From: Burkholderia sp. WAC0059
GTDB lineage: Bacteria; Pseudomonadota; Gammaproteobacteria; Burkholderiales; Burkholderiaceae
Reading direction: 5' to 3'
Length of the DNA stretch: 64,000 nucleotides
Assembly: GCF_002870125.1 (NCBI RefSeq)
Contig: NZ_PNEO01000009.1
Location: 1-64,000 of the forward strand
Shown: in pieces, positions 1-11,811 of the stretch
How positions within the stretch are numbered: position 1 is the stretch's first letter
Layout: each line of letters begins with the position of its first letter
Notes under the pieces: generated by a model
Databases searched by the model: none
What the model saw: only the letters and a program-made list of their open reading frames with translations
Told to the model about the DNA's origin: nothing
Translations under genes and position numbers: made by a program

Positions 1-338
1 GGGGGGGGGGAAACGCGCGTCGGGCCGAGGCCGCGCGCGTCCGGTCGATCATACCGCGCGCGCCGGCCGCGAGGCGCGCCGACCGGCCCGGCGCGCCGAC
101 GCGCAAGCCGCGCGCGGCATCGGGCGGGAGGATCACGCCAAGGGGAATCTATTCCACGATGGGCGGTCCACCCGAAAAGCCGGCCGGCATGCAGCATGCG
201 CCCCGTCCGGGAATGCGGACCGAATGCGAACGAAGCGCGCATGCCGCGGCACGGAAAGCAGAAAGCGCTTGCGGCATAATCCAGCGCAGCGCGGCCGGCC
301 GCCCGAAGAACGCTCACGATCCGCATCGACACGCCCCC
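1..338. other. Gene-free left edge
   Basis: I see no credible gene here. The window opens with ten G residues in a row, which may simply be a contig edge or a poorly resolved homopolymer. A -10-like CATAAT lies at 275-280, about 60 bases before the chosen start of the DUF3108 gene, and could be part of its promoter; no convincing -35 box is visible. Confidence 0.4.
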
Positions 339-1979
339 ATGTCATCGTCCACCGCCGCCCATCGCCCTGCGCGCGCGCCGTCCGGTCCGCCGCGGCGGGC
401 GCCCGTCTCGCGCTGGATCGGCGTGTTCCTCGCCGTGACGGCCTGCCACTGGCTCGCCGCGCTGTGGATCGACCATCGTCCCGGCCTCGCACCGCCGATC
501 CCGCCCGCGCGCGTGCCGGTGCAGGTCGCGCTGCTCAAACCCGAACGCATCGAGCAGGCTCCGTCGAAACCGGCCGCGGCGGCGCGTCCCCGCCCGGCGG
601 CTCGCGCTGCTGCCCCTGCGCCGCGTCCGCCTACGCTCAGCGCCGTTGCCCCCGCGCGCCGGCCCGTCGTGCCGGCACAAACGGCATCGAGCCCGCCCGC
701 GCCCGCCCGCGCAAGCGCGGCCGGTCCGGCCAGCAGCCCCGCCAGCGCGCCGGCGGCGACGACGACGGGAGCATCGGCCGGCGCCGCCGGCAAAGCGAAC
801 GGCGCCGGTTCGGGCAACGCCGCCACGGCCTCTCACGGCGTGAAGTTTTCCGTTCCGCCGTCCGGCGACATGCAATACGACACGTTCTACAACGGCATGC
901 AGAATCAGCCGGGAACGATCCACTGGCGCAGCGACGGCCAACACTACGAGATGGTGGTGTCGGTGCCGCTGCCGTTCGTCGGCACCTTTAGCTGGACGAG
1001 CCGCGGGCACGTCGACGCGTTCGGCCTCGCGCCGGACCAGTACATCGAGAAGCGCGGACACCGCCCCGCCGACGTCACCATCTTCAACCGCGCGACGAAG
1101 CAGATCGCGTTCACGCGCACGCCGAATTCGCTGCCGCTGCCCGACGGCGCACAGGACCGCTTCAGCATGGTGATGCAGCTCGCCAGCCTCGTGCGCGGCG
1201 CGCCGGACACCTACAAGCCGGGCGTGACGCGCGAGTTCTACGTGGCCGACAACGACAGCGGCGAAGTCTGGCCGATCACGACGATCGGCGACGAGACGGT
1301 CAGCACGGCGCAGGGCGTCGTCGGCGCCCGCCACTTCATGCGCCTGCCGCGTCACGACGGCGACCGGCGCCACATCGACGTGTGGCTCGCGCCGTCGCTC
1401 GGCTGGCTGCCGGTGCGCGTGCTGCAGACCGAACCGAACGGCACGCAGTTCGATCTCGTCTGGCGCGGGCCGCTCACGCTGCCGGCAACGGATACGCAGA
1501 CGAACGGCGACACGACGCACCCCCAAAACCCGGCGAACGGCGGAGCGACGGGCAGCGGCGCGACCGGCACGGGCACGGGCACGGGCACGGGCACGGGAGC
1601 CGGAGCCGGAGCCGGTACGATAAACAACGACGACAACGGCGCGACCGGAGCGGGAACCGGGGCCGGCAACGACACGAAAGGCAGCGGCGTTACGGCCGGA
1701 GCGGGAGCAGAGGCCGGCAACGGACCGGCCGTCCAGAACGGCACCGAAGGCACCGCGCAGCGCGCCGGCGAATCGAATCCGCCGCCGTCCGCGCCAGGCA
1801 CAGCCCCGGCCGGGACCGCAACCGGGTCGCCGCAATCGGCCCCTCAATCCCCTCAATCGATCCAGCAACCGGCCCCGACATCGCCCTCGATGCCGTCGCC
1901 TCCATCCGGCGACAGCACGGCTCCCAATCCGGCTGCCCCGTCTCAGGCAAGCGGCGGCATCGCTCCGGCCCGGCAATAA
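339..1979 (+). CDS. DUF3108 domain-containing envelope protein
   Basis: A 546-residue protein. After a short basic N-terminus a hydrophobic stretch at about residues 24-45 (GVFLAVTACHWLAALW) looks like an uncleaved membrane anchor. An Ala/Pro-rich linker follows to about residue 160, then a folded region (about 165-385) with the DUF3108 pattern (a TYKPG-like segment, then a beta-rich C-terminal part ending near FDLVWRGPL). The last 150 or so residues are Gly/Thr/Ala/Pro-rich low complexity, encoded partly by perfect hexanucleotide repeats. The fold suggests a periplasmic beta-structure; no enzymatic role is known to me. The start at 339 places the membrane segment near the N-terminus; an in-frame ATG at 159 would add 60 residues of poor quality. 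No good ribosome binding site supports either, so the start is uncertain. Confidence 0.75.
   Translation: MSSSTAAHRPARAPSGPPRRAPVSRWIGVFLAVTACHWLAALWIDHRPGLAPPIPPARVPVQVALLKPERIEQAPSKPAAAARPRPAARAAAPAPRPPTLSAVAPARRPVVPAQTASSPPAPARASAAGPASSPASAPAATTTGASAGAAGKANGAGSGNAATASHGVKFSVPPSGDMQYDTFYNGMQNQPGTIHWRSDGQHYEMVVSVPLPFVGTFSWTSRGHVDAFGLAPDQYIEKRGHRPADVTIFNRATKQIAFTRTPNSLPLPDGAQDRFSMVMQLASLVRGAPDTYKPGVTREFYVADNDSGEVWPITTIGDETVSTAQGVVGARHFMRLPRHDGDRRHIDVWLAPSLGWLPVRVLQTEPNGTQFDLVWRGPLTLPATDTQTNGDTTHPQNPANGGATGSGATGTGTGTGTGTGAGAGAGTINNDDNGATGAGTGAGNDTKGSGVTAGAGAEAGNGPAVQNGTEGTAQRAGESNPPPSAPGTAPAGTATGSPQSAPQSPQSIQQPAPTSPSMPSPPSGDSTAPNPAAPSQASGGIAPARQ
1566..1613 (+). repeat. In-frame hexanucleotide repeats in the DUF3108 gene
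   Basis: Five perfect copies of GGCACG (1566-1595) are followed directly by three copies of GGAGCC (1596-1613). They are in phase with the codons and encode Gly-Thr then Gly-Ala dipeptides, so gain or loss of units would change tail length without a frameshift. Confidence 0.85.
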
Positions 1980-2024
1980 GCGGCGGCCAACAGCGGACGG
2001 CAGCGGACGGCGCCGGACCGAAGC

Positions 2025-2067
2025 CCCGTCGTCCTGGGCGCGCGGCTTGCGCGCCCAGGACGACGGG
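2025..2067. terminator. Strong 19-bp hairpin without a T tract
   Basis: The arms 2025-2043 and 2049-2067 are perfectly complementary over 19 bp around a five-base loop GGCTT. It lies 45 bases after the stop of the DUF3108 gene and about 50 before the next start, so a transcription end or RNA-stabilising role is plausible. No run of T follows on either strand, so a classic intrinsic terminator is not proven. Confidence 0.55.
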
Positions 2068-2116
2068 CTCGCCGCGACGAGTCCCTCCCAACCCGCTGCT
2101 ATGAAGGAGGCAACCC

Positions 2117-2905
2117 ATGCAAGTGACTGTCAACGGCATCTCCACCCGCTATGTGCTCGACGACGAAGGCGGCGGCCCATGGCTCACCTTCGTGCATCAG
2201 CTCGGCGGCGACCTGTCCGTCTGGGACCAGCTCGCCGGCCATTTCCGTCACAGCCACACGGTGCTGCGCTACGACGTGCGCGGTCACGGCCATAGCGACG
2301 TGTCGCCGAAGCCGTTCGATTTCGCCGACCTGGCCGCCGATCTCGACGCGCTGCTCGACGCCGTCGGCGCGCCGCGCACGCATCTCGTCGGCGTCTCGAT
2401 GGGGGGCATGATCGCCCAGCAGTTCGTGCTCGACGCCCCTGCGCGGGTCGCCTCGCTCACGCTCGCCGACACCGCGAGCCGCACGCCCACCGATGCCCGC
2501 GCGATGTGGGACCAGCGCGCCGCCACGGTGCGCCGCGAAGGCATGGACGCGCTCGCCTCCGCCACGCTCGAGCGCTGGCTGACCGGGGACTTCCGGCGCG
2601 CGCATCCGGAAGCCGTCGAGCAGATACGCGAAGTGCTGTTGCGCACGCGCCCCGAAGGTTATGCGATGGCCTGCGAGGCCCTGCGTGATTTTGACGCACA
2701 TGAGAGTCTCGCCGAGTTGCACGTGCGCACGCTCGCCGTGGCCGGCCGGCACGACACCAGCACGCCGCCGGCGGCCACGCGCGCGATCGCCGACGCTATC
2801 GAAGGCGCCCACTTCGAGTTGCTCGACGCCGCCCATCTGGCCCCGGTCGAGGCGGCCCACCGATTCGCGGCCCTGCTTGAAACGTTTCTGCCCGTGCCTG
2901 TCTAA
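2117..2905 (+). CDS. Alpha/beta hydrolase, 3-oxoadipate enol-lactonase-like
   Basis: A 262-residue alpha/beta-hydrolase. The oxyanion region VHQLGGD lies near residue 30, the nucleophile elbow GVSMGGM near residue 95 gives the catalytic Ser, AGRHD near residue 215 supplies the likely Asp, and AAHLAPVE near residue 240 the His. Length and motif spacing match the PcaD-like branch, which hydrolyses beta-ketoadipate enol-lactone, but no other aromatic catabolism gene is nearby, so the substrate is open. Start choice is firm: a full Shine-Dalgarno AAGGAGG (2104-2110) sits six bases before the ATG. The protein appears cytoplasmic, with no signal peptide. Confidence 0.85.
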   Translation: MQVTVNGISTRYVLDDEGGGPWLTFVHQLGGDLSVWDQLAGHFRHSHTVLRYDVRGHGHSDVSPKPFDFADLAADLDALLDAVGAPRTHLVGVSMGGMIAQQFVLDAPARVASLTLADTASRTPTDARAMWDQRAATVRREGMDALASATLERWLTGDFRRAHPEAVEQIREVLLRTRPEGYAMACEALRDFDAHESLAELHVRTLAVAGRHDTSTPPAATRAIADAIEGAHFELLDAAHLAPVEAAHRFAALLETFLPVPV

Positions 2906-3072
2906 CCTGCAGGTTCTGGGCGCTCCTCTCTCCTTGCACTGCGGGCGCAAAGGCGCGTTCACCAGCCCGTTATTAGCGTGAACAGATCTTGGGCCACCCC
3001 TTGAATTTCGCAACGGGCGCGCCATCTACAAGCCGAAGCAGTGATCCGAGCACAGGAAAAAGGAGTGTCGCC

Positions 3073-3330
3073 ATGCAGATGATCTACAACAGTCCGAATT
3101 ACTGCGTCGTCGAGTTTCCCCCGCAGGCCGGCCATCTGGCCATGCTCTCGGGCGGCTACGAAATCGTCGACAAGAACGCGCGCCGCGAAATCTTCATCGA
3201 CGGCATGATGGCGGCGCGCTTCCGCGAAAGCGTGCAGAAGCTGATGGAAGAAGACCAGTCGCTCGACGAGGTCGACGAGTTTCTCGGTCAGTTCGACAGC
3301 CTGATGCAGCACCCGGTCATCATGCACTGA
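3073..3330 (+). CDS. DUF3567 family small protein
   Basis: An 85-residue soluble protein starting MQMIYNSPNYCVVEF. Its short acidic helical C-terminal half (LMEEDQSLDEVDEFLGQFD) and the GGYEIVDKNARREIF segment match DUF3567, a family I know mainly from betaproteobacteria and whose function is unknown. The start at 3073 is chosen because an AAGGAG ribosome binding site lies about ten bases before it; a longer in-frame reading from 2989 lacks one. A clean intrinsic terminator follows 35 bases after the stop, so it is probably a monocistronic gene or the last gene after the hydrolase. Confidence 0.85.
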   Translation: MQMIYNSPNYCVVEFPPQAGHLAMLSGGYEIVDKNARREIFIDGMMAARFRESVQKLMEEDQSLDEVDEFLGQFDSLMQHPVIMH

Positions 3331-3365
3331 CGCGGTCGCCCCAGCGGCGACGTCCTGCTTCGGGA

Positions 3366-3396
3366 CCCCATCCGGCCTGCGCCGGATGGGGTTTTT
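3366..3396 (+). terminator. Intrinsic terminator after the DUF3567 gene
   Basis: An 11-bp perfect stem (3366-3376 with 3381-3391) around a CTGC loop is followed by TTTTT at 3392-3396. This is a standard Rho-independent terminator for the plus strand. Confidence 0.9.
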
Positions 3397-3524
3397 CTTT
3401 GGCCGCGCTTATCGGGCCGCTCATTTGGCCGCTTTTCCCCGGCCGCTCATTTGCCCTCCTGATCGCGCGCGCGAACGCCCCGCCCGCCCCGCGCGCGACC
3501 CCGGCGCCCCGGGACGCCTGCGGC

Positions 3525-3530
3525 TACAAT
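3525..3530 (+). promoter_or_regulatory. Candidate -10 box for the metH genes
   Basis: TACAAT, preceded by GC, lies about 85 bases before the homocysteine methyltransferase start and after the upstream terminator. No good -35 hexamer is visible 17 bases upstream, so this is only a candidate. Confidence 0.3.
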
Positions 3531-3615
3531 GACGGATTATCAATCCGTCGGTGCCCAGCCCGGCCCGACATCCGACCCGCGCCCAGACCCGGCATCCAGA
3601 TCCGAGCCCTGTTCC

Positions 3616-4692
3616 ATGAACCAGCCTGCCGCTTCAGCCTCTCCCGCCAGCCATGACGCGTACACGCGCGGCGCCGCGCTGCCCGCGTTGCTCGCCTCGC
3701 GCATCCTGATCCTCGACGGCGCGATGGGCACGATGATCCAGCGCTACAAGCTCGACGAAGCCGCCTATCGGGGCGAGCGTTTCAGGGACTATGGGCGCGA
3801 CATCAAGGGCAACAACGAGCTGCTCTCGATCACGCAGCCGCAGATCATCGGCGAAATTCACGAGCAGTACCTCGCCGCCGGCGCCGACATCATCGAGACC
3901 AACACGTTCGGCGCCACCACGGTCGCGCAGGCCGACTACGGCATGGAAAGTCTCGTCGACGAGATGAACCTCGCCTCGGCGAAACTCGCGCGCGCCGCGT
4001 GCGAACGCCATTCGACGCCCGACAAGCCGCGCTTCGTGGCCGGCGCGATCGGACCGACGCCGAAGACGGCCAGCATCTCGCCGGACGTCAACGATCCGGG
4101 CGCGCGCAACGTCACGTTCGAGGAACTGCGCGCCGCCTATTACCAGCAGGCGAAGGGGCTGCTCGACGGCGGCGTCGACCTCTTCCTCGTCGAGACGATC
4201 TTCGACACGCTGAACGCCAAGGCCGCCCTCTTCGCGCTCGACCAACTGTTCGAGGACACCGGCGAGCGTCTGCCCATCATGATCTCGGGCACCGTCACCG
4301 ACGCGTCGGGCCGCATCCTCTCGGGCCAGACCGTCGAGGCGTTCTGGAACTCGCTGCGCCACGCGAAGCCTCTCACGTTCGGCCTGAACTGCGCGCTCGG
4401 CGCGGCGCTGATGCGTCCGTACATCGCCGAGCTCTCGAAGCTCTGCGACACCTACGTGTCGTGCTATCCGAACGCCGGCCTGCCGAACCCGATGAGCGAC
4501 ACGGGCTTCGACGAGTTGCCCGCCGACACGTCGGGCCTGTTGCGCGAATTCGCGCAGGCGGGCCTCGTCAACCTCGCGGGCGGCTGCTGCGGCACGACGC
4601 CCGAGCACATCGCCGCCATCGCGAAGGCGCTCGCCGACGTGAAGCCGCGCCGCTGGCCCGGCCAGTACCGCGACGATCGCGACGCCGCCTGA
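3616..4692 (+). CDS. Homocysteine S-methyltransferase, N-terminal part of split methionine synthase
   Basis: A 358-residue protein equal to the first module of cobalamin-dependent MetH: a TIM barrel that binds zinc and homocysteine and accepts the methyl group from methylcobalamin. The zinc ligands are visible as the Cys of GLNCALG and the pair in [10 protein letters not shown] near the C-terminus; [11 protein letters not shown] near residue 35 is the usual opening of the barrel. The remaining modules are on the next gene, 116 bases downstream, so two polypeptides must assemble to form methionine synthase. The start MNQPAAS is chosen over an in-frame ATG at 3529 because the shorter form fits the family. 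Confidence 0.92.
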   Translation: MNQPAASASPASHDAYTRGAALPALLASRILILDGAMGTMIQRYKLDEAAYRGERFRDYGRDIKGNNELLSITQPQIIGEIHEQYLAAGADIIETNTFGATTVAQADYGMESLVDEMNLASAKLARAACERHSTPDKPRFVAGAIGPTPKTASISPDVNDPGARNVTFEELRAAYYQQAKGLLDGGVDLFLVETIFDTLNAKAALFALDQLFEDTGERLPIMISGTVTDASGRILSGQTVEAFWNSLRHAKPLTFGLNCALGAALMRPYIAELSKLCDTYVSCYPNAGLPNPMSDTGFDELPADTSGLLREFAQAGLVNLAGGCCGTTPEHIAAIAKALADVKPRRWPGQYRDDRDAA

Positions 4693-4808
4693 GCGACGGC
4701 GCGGCGCCGGCGGCCCGACGATCCGGATCGCCCGCGAGCCCCGCCCGCAAGGCAAAAGAAGAACGCATTGCCCGTCCCGAAAGACGAATCCACGACATTG
4801 CCCACGCC

Positions 4809-7538
<2,730 letters not shown>

Positions 7539-7557
7539 TCAGGGAATCGGGGTAAAA

Positions 7558-7594
7558 AAACAGGGGAGCCCGCGACGAGCAGGCTCCCCTGTTT
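7558..7594. terminator. Bidirectional terminator between metH and the DUF1840 gene
   Basis: A 13-bp perfect stem (AAACAGGGGAGCC at 7558-7570 with its complement at 7582-7594) is flanked by seven A on the left and TTT on the right. It lies between two convergent genes and should stop transcription from both sides; the A-rich side gives the better U tract for the minus-strand transcript. Confidence 0.88.
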
Positions 7595-7651
7595 CGGGCC
7601 GAAGCCGTGGCCGGCCCGATTGCGCGGCCCCCGCGGATCGCGCGGTCCGCG

Positions 7652-7978
7652 TCAGACGCCCCAGAGAATGTCGCCGCCCTCGCCGCGCGCGGCCTTCAAC
7701 ATGTCGAGGAACGGAAACGCGCGCTGCGCGAGCCCGAGCGGCACCTCGTGGGAATGGCGGCCGTCCTCGCCTTCGTGGAAATGTCCTTCGTGCTCCGCAC
7801 GTTCGCGGCGGTCGGTGGCGATGGCGGCTTCGAGCTTCGCGATCGCCGTCTCCAGCTCGTCATGGGCGATCACGCCGCGCGGACCGAGCCGTTTGCCGAT
7901 GATGCCGAGCAGGTATTGCGCGAGATTGTCCAGCATCATGACATCCGGCGCCGCGTGGCATTTGAAAGTGACCAGCAT
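7652..7978 (-). CDS. DUF1840 domain-containing protein
   Basis: A 108-residue soluble protein beginning MLVTFKCHAAPDVMML. The segment AQYLLGIIGKRLGPRGVI and the His/Glu-rich region EHEGHFHEGEDGRHSH (about residues 62-77) match DUF1840, a family of unknown function found mostly in betaproteobacteria. The His-rich patch could bind a metal, but that is a guess. A GGGAG ribosome binding site precedes the ATG by seven bases. It is transcribed divergently from argS and convergently with metH. Confidence 0.85.
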   Translation of the reverse strand: MLVTFKCHAAPDVMMLDNLAQYLLGIIGKRLGPRGVIAHDELETAIAKLEAAIATDRRERAEHEGHFHEGEDGRHSHEVPLGLAQRAFPFLDMLKAARGEGGDILWGV

Positions 7979-8335
7979 GGCTTGCTCCCTTTTCTTTATG
8001 TGTTGATTGCGTCTCCCGACGGTCAGCCTCCGCTGCCGGACGGGATCGCCGCGTGCAGGTCGCCATGCAGGTCGCGTGCCTTGCGTGCGGTCCCCGACGG
8101 GCTTTCCATGGGAGATATTAGCACCTGCTAAAATCCGTCTGGACGGAACCCCCGCGCCGGCAAGCCAGCGCGCGGGACACGGCCGGCGCCCGAAACCGGC
8201 GCCGCAAAATGCCGTGAGGACCGGCCCCGCCGCGCTGCGCCGCCGGCGCGAACGCCCAGCCTTCCACGATTCGACGACGCCGGCCACGCCATGCCGGCGT
8301 CGCATCCGATTACCCGCACAGGATCTGCAACAAGC
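7979..8335. other. Divergent promoter region DUF1840 / argS
   Basis: 357 bases with no credible gene. A -10-like TAAAAT preceded by TGC lies at 8129-8134 and could drive argS; no clear -35 is visible. I see no T-box or other recognisable leader RNA before argS. Confidence 0.4.
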
Positions 8336-10120
8336 ATGCTGCCCGCACAGAAACTCACCCTGGAAACCCTGCTCGCCGACGCCGTGAAGCAGGTAGCCAA
8401 GGCAACCGGGGGCGCGGACGAAGCCGCGTTCGTCGCGCCGGCCATCGCGCTCGAACGGCCCAAGGTCGCCGCGCACGGCGACCTCGCCTGCAACGTCGCC
8501 ATGCAGCTCGCCAAGCCGTTGCGCGCCAACCCGCGCCAGCTCGCGCAGCAGATCGTCGACGCCGCGCTCGCGCATCCTTCGGCCGCCGGCCTCGTCGAGT
8601 CGGCCGAAGTCGCGGGGCCCGGCTTCATCAACCTGCGCCTCACGGCCGCGGCCAAGCGCGCCGCGATCGGCGCGGTGTTCGCCGAGCGCGAAGCGTTCGG
8701 CCGCTCGCCGCGCGAGGCCGGCAAGCGCGTGCTGATCGAGTTCGTCTCGGCGAACCCGACCGGGCCGCTGCACCTCGGCCACGGCCGCCAGGCCGCGCTC
8801 GGCGACGCGCTCTCGAACGTGCTCGCCTCGCAGGGCTACGCGGTGCATCGCGAGTTCTATTACAACGACGCGGGCGTGCAGATCCACAACCTCGCGCGCT
8901 CCACCCAGGCGCGCGCGCGCGGCCTGCAGCCCGGCGACGCCGACTGGCCCGACGCCGCCTACAACGGCGAATACATCGCCGACATCGCGCGCGACTACCT
9001 CGCCGGCGCGACCGTCGCCGCGAAGGACGGCGAGCCCGTGAAGGGCGCGGGCGACATCGAAAACCTCGAGGCGATCCGCCGCTTCGCGGTCGCCTATCTG
9101 CGCCACGAGCAGGACATGGACCTGCAGGCGTTCGGCGTGAAGTTCGACCAGTACTATCTGGAGTCGTCGCTGTACGCCGAGGGCCGCGTCGAGAAGGCTG
9201 TCGCCGCGCTCGTCGCCGCGGGCAAGACCTACGAGCAGGACGGCGCGCTGTGGCTGCGCACGACCGACGACGGCGACGACAAGGACCGCGTGATGCGCAA
9301 GTCCGACGGCACCTACACCTACTTCGTGCCCGACGTCGCCTATCACGTCACCAAGTGGGAACGCGGCTTCACGAAGGTCATCAACGTGCAGGGCTCGGAC
9401 CACCACGGCACGATCGCGCGCGTGCGCGCCGGCCTGCAGGGCCTCGGCGTCGGCATTCCGAAGGGCTATCCCGACTACGTGCTGCACAAGATGGTCACCG
9501 TGATGCGCGACGGCGCGGAAGTGAAGATCTCCAAGCGCGCGGGCAGCTATGTGACCGTGCGCGACCTGATCGAGTGGTCGGGCGGCGCCGCGCCGGGCAC
9601 GGAGACCTCGCCCGAGCTCGTCGACGAGGCCACGCTGCGCCGCGGCCGCGACGCCGTGCGCTTCTTCCTCATCTCGCGCAAGGCCGACACTGAATTCGTG
9701 TTCGACATCGATCTCGCGCTCAAGCAGAACGACGAGAACCCGGTCTACTACGTGCAGTACGCCCACGCGCGCATCTCGTCGATCCTCGCCGAGTGGAAGT
9801 CGCGCTACGGCGGCGACGCGGCGGCGCTGCCGCGCGTCGACCTCGCACCGCTCTCGGGCGAACGCGCGCTCGCGCTCGTCGCAAAGCTCGCCGAGTTCCC
9901 CGACGTGCTGGCTCACGCGGCCGACGAGCTCGCGCCGCACGCGGTCGCGTTCTATCTGCGGGAACTCGCGGCCGAGTTTCACTCGTTCTACAATGCCGAA
10001 CGCGTTCTCGTCGACGACGCGACCGAGCGCGACGCCCGCGTCGCGCTGCTCGCGGCGACGCGCCAGGTGCTCGCGAACGGCCTCGCCGTCGTCGGCGTGT
10101 CGGCACCCGAGAGAATGTAA
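8336..10120 (+). CDS. argS: Arginyl-tRNA synthetase
   Basis: A 594-residue class I aminoacyl-tRNA synthetase that charges tRNA-Arg in the cytoplasm. The N-terminal additional domain is followed by [16 protein letters not shown] with the HIGH-type signature HLGH at residues 146-149, the catalytic core, and the KMSKS-type signature KISKRAG near residue 397. The C-terminal anticodon-binding helical domain includes [13 protein letters not shown], typical of ArgRS, and the protein ends in VSAPERM. The start MLPAQKL is preferred over an in-frame ATG 15 codons upstream because it matches the usual N-terminus. The SPOR-domain gene follows 87 bases downstream and may be cotranscribed. Confidence 0.97.
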   Translation: MLPAQKLTLETLLADAVKQVAKATGGADEAAFVAPAIALERPKVAAHGDLACNVAMQLAKPLRANPRQLAQQIVDAALAHPSAAGLVESAEVAGPGFINLRLTAAAKRAAIGAVFAEREAFGRSPREAGKRVLIEFVSANPTGPLHLGHGRQAALGDALSNVLASQGYAVHREFYYNDAGVQIHNLARSTQARARGLQPGDADWPDAAYNGEYIADIARDYLAGATVAAKDGEPVKGAGDIENLEAIRRFAVAYLRHEQDMDLQAFGVKFDQYYLESSLYAEGRVEKAVAALVAAGKTYEQDGALWLRTTDDGDDKDRVMRKSDGTYTYFVPDVAYHVTKWERGFTKVINVQGSDHHGTIARVRAGLQGLGVGIPKGYPDYVLHKMVTVMRDGAEVKISKRAGSYVTVRDLIEWSGGAAPGTETSPELVDEATLRRGRDAVRFFLISRKADTEFVFDIDLALKQNDENPVYYVQYAHARISSILAEWKSRYGGDAAALPRVDLAPLSGERALALVAKLAEFPDVLAHAADELAPHAVAFYLRELAAEFHSFYNAERVLVDDATERDARVALLAATRQVLANGLAVVGVSAPERM

Positions 10121-10207
10121 AGCGCCGTCAGGCGACGGACGGCACATGGGGCCGGCCGGGCGCGGGCGGTCGATCCAGGACTTTCTTGTTTGCAGGTGAT
10201 TCAGACG

Positions 10208-10981
10208 ATGGCACAACCGCGACGCACTTCAAAACAGTCGAAACAGTCCGGGGGAACCTTTCTCGGCATCGTGCTGGGCCTGATCGTCGGCCTTGCGATC
10301 GCGGTAGTGGTAGCGCTCTACATCACGCGCGCGCCGACGCCCTTCGTCTCGAAGGTCGCGCCGCCGTCCGCGTCCGACACCGCAGCAAGCAACGCCCCGT
10401 ACGATCCGAACCGCGTGCTGCAGGGCTCCTCGCCCGGCCAGGCGGTCGCGCCGCCGCAGGCCGGAGAACAGACCGCGCCGCCCAACACGGCGCCGGGACA
10501 GACGGGCCCGGCGCAGCAGCCCGGCCTGCTCGACGAACCGCAGATCGTCGAGGTGCCGGCCAGCGGCGCGAGCGGCACGGCCGCCACTTCCGGCAACGGA
10601 AACGGCGTGGCCGTCGCCCCGTCGCCCGCGACCGGCAACGGCACGGCCGCGCAGCAGCCGCAAACGGGCAGCGCGCCCACGAACAACGTCCCGCCGAAGG
10701 TCGCCTCCGGCGCCGCGCAGCCGGCCTCCGGCGCCGACGCGAACACCGGCTACTTCCTGCAGGTCGGCGCATACAAGACCGCGGCCGACGCCGAGCAGCA
10801 GCGCGCGCGCCTCGCCTTCCAGGGCTTCGAATCGAAAGTCACGGAACGCGACGCCGGCGGCATCACCTACTTCCGCGTGCGCATCGGCCCGTTCTCGAAG
10901 TTCGACGACATGAACAATGCCCGTCAACGACTCTCCGACGCCGGCATCGACACCGCCGTCATCCGCTTCTCGAAACAATGA
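10208..10981 (+). CDS. SPOR domain-containing, FtsN-like membrane protein
   Basis: A 257-residue bitopic inner-membrane protein. A short cytoplasmic part rich in Arg, Lys and Gln is followed by one transmembrane segment at about residues 17-38 (GTFLGIVLGLIVGLAIAVVV), a long Pro/Ala/Gly/Thr-rich periplasmic linker, and a C-terminal SPOR domain (about 180-257; YFLQVGAYKTAADAEQ and YFRVRIGPFSKFDD). SPOR domains bind denuded glycan strands in septal peptidoglycan, so a cell-division role like that of FtsN is likely. Its place after argS and before dsbA is, to my knowledge, common in Burkholderiaceae. The start at 10208 is chosen over an in-frame start six codons upstream. Confidence 0.88.
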   Translation: MAQPRRTSKQSKQSGGTFLGIVLGLIVGLAIAVVVALYITRAPTPFVSKVAPPSASDTAASNAPYDPNRVLQGSSPGQAVAPPQAGEQTAPPNTAPGQTGPAQQPGLLDEPQIVEVPASGASGTAATSGNGNGVAVAPSPATGNGTAAQQPQTGSAPTNNVPPKVASGAAQPASGADANTGYFLQVGAYKTAADAEQQRARLAFQGFESKVTERDAGGITYFRVRIGPFSKFDDMNNARQRLSDAGIDTAVIRFSKQ

Positions 10982-11154
10982 TGCGTTTCCCGTGCCCGCC
11001 CGGCTGAACCATCGGCGCGCGGCACGGGTCTAATGCGGCGCCATGCCGCATCCCGGTCGACGGAAACTGCAAGCTTCCCGTCACCCGCCGGCATGCAAAC
11101 CGAAATCGACGCGCGCTCACGCGCGTCGAAGCACGCTAACCTGGATCACACGAC

Positions 11155-11793
11155 ATGAAAAAACTGCTTGGTACCCTGTTGCTTTCGTTTTCCGTCATGG
11201 CGGGTTCGGCCTGGGCCTCGCCCGCCGCCCCCGTGTCCGGCAAGGACTACACGGTACTGCCGGCGGCCCAGCCCGTCGACGCGCCGGCCGGCAAGATCGT
11301 CGTCACCGAGTTCTTCTGGTACGGCTGCCCGCACTGCAACGCCTTCGATCCGTATCTCGAAACCTGGCTCCAGCGCCAGGGCCCCGACGTCGTGTTCCGC
11401 CGCGTGCCGGTGGCCTTCCGCGACGACTTCGTCCCGCATTCGAAGCTCTATTACGCGCTTGAAGCGCTCGGCCTCGCCCAGAAGCTGACGCCGGCCGTCT
11501 TCCACGAGATCCACGTGAACAAGGACTACCTGCTCACGCCGCAGGATCAGGCGAAGTTCCTTGCGACCCAGGGCGTCGATCCGCAGAAGTTCCTTGCCGC
11601 CTACAACTCGTTCTCGACGCAAAGCGCGCTGCAGCGCGACAAGGAAGTCATCAACAACTACCAGATCGACGCCGTGCCGACGCTCGCCGTGCAGGGCAAG
11701 TACGAAACCGGCCCCGGCGACACCGACAGCCTGCCGGGCACGATCCAGGTGCTCGACTACCTCGTCGCCCAGGTTCGCGCGAAGAAGATGTAA
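11155..11793 (+). CDS. dsbA: Thiol:disulfide interchange protein DsbA
   Basis: A 212-residue periplasmic oxidase that introduces disulfide bonds into exported proteins. A cleavable signal peptide occupies about residues 1-22 (MKKLLGTLLLSFSVMAG, then SAWA-S). The thioredoxin fold carries the active site FFWYGCPHCNAF (CPHC, as in canonical DsbA) near residue 60 and the cis-Pro loop in AVPTLAVQGKY near residue 178. Its partner DsbB is not in this window. The SDR gene starts 18 bases after the stop, suggesting cotranscription. Confidence 0.95.
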   Translation: MKKLLGTLLLSFSVMAGSAWASPAAPVSGKDYTVLPAAQPVDAPAGKIVVTEFFWYGCPHCNAFDPYLETWLQRQGPDVVFRRVPVAFRDDFVPHSKLYYALEALGLAQKLTPAVFHEIHVNKDYLLTPQDQAKFLATQGVDPQKFLAAYNSFSTQSALQRDKEVINNYQIDAVPTLAVQGKYETGPGDTDSLPGTIQVLDYLVAQVRAKKM

Positions 11794-11811
11794 CGACGGT
11801 ACGGCGCCGGC

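Noticed and set aside
1..10. Run of ten G residues
   Set aside because: At the very edge of the window it may be an assembly or sequencing effect; no biological meaning can be assigned.
3397..3615. Cobalamin or SAH riboswitch before the metH genes
   Set aside because: I could not recognise the conserved core of either class; only a -10-like box is visible. A covariance-model search would settle it.
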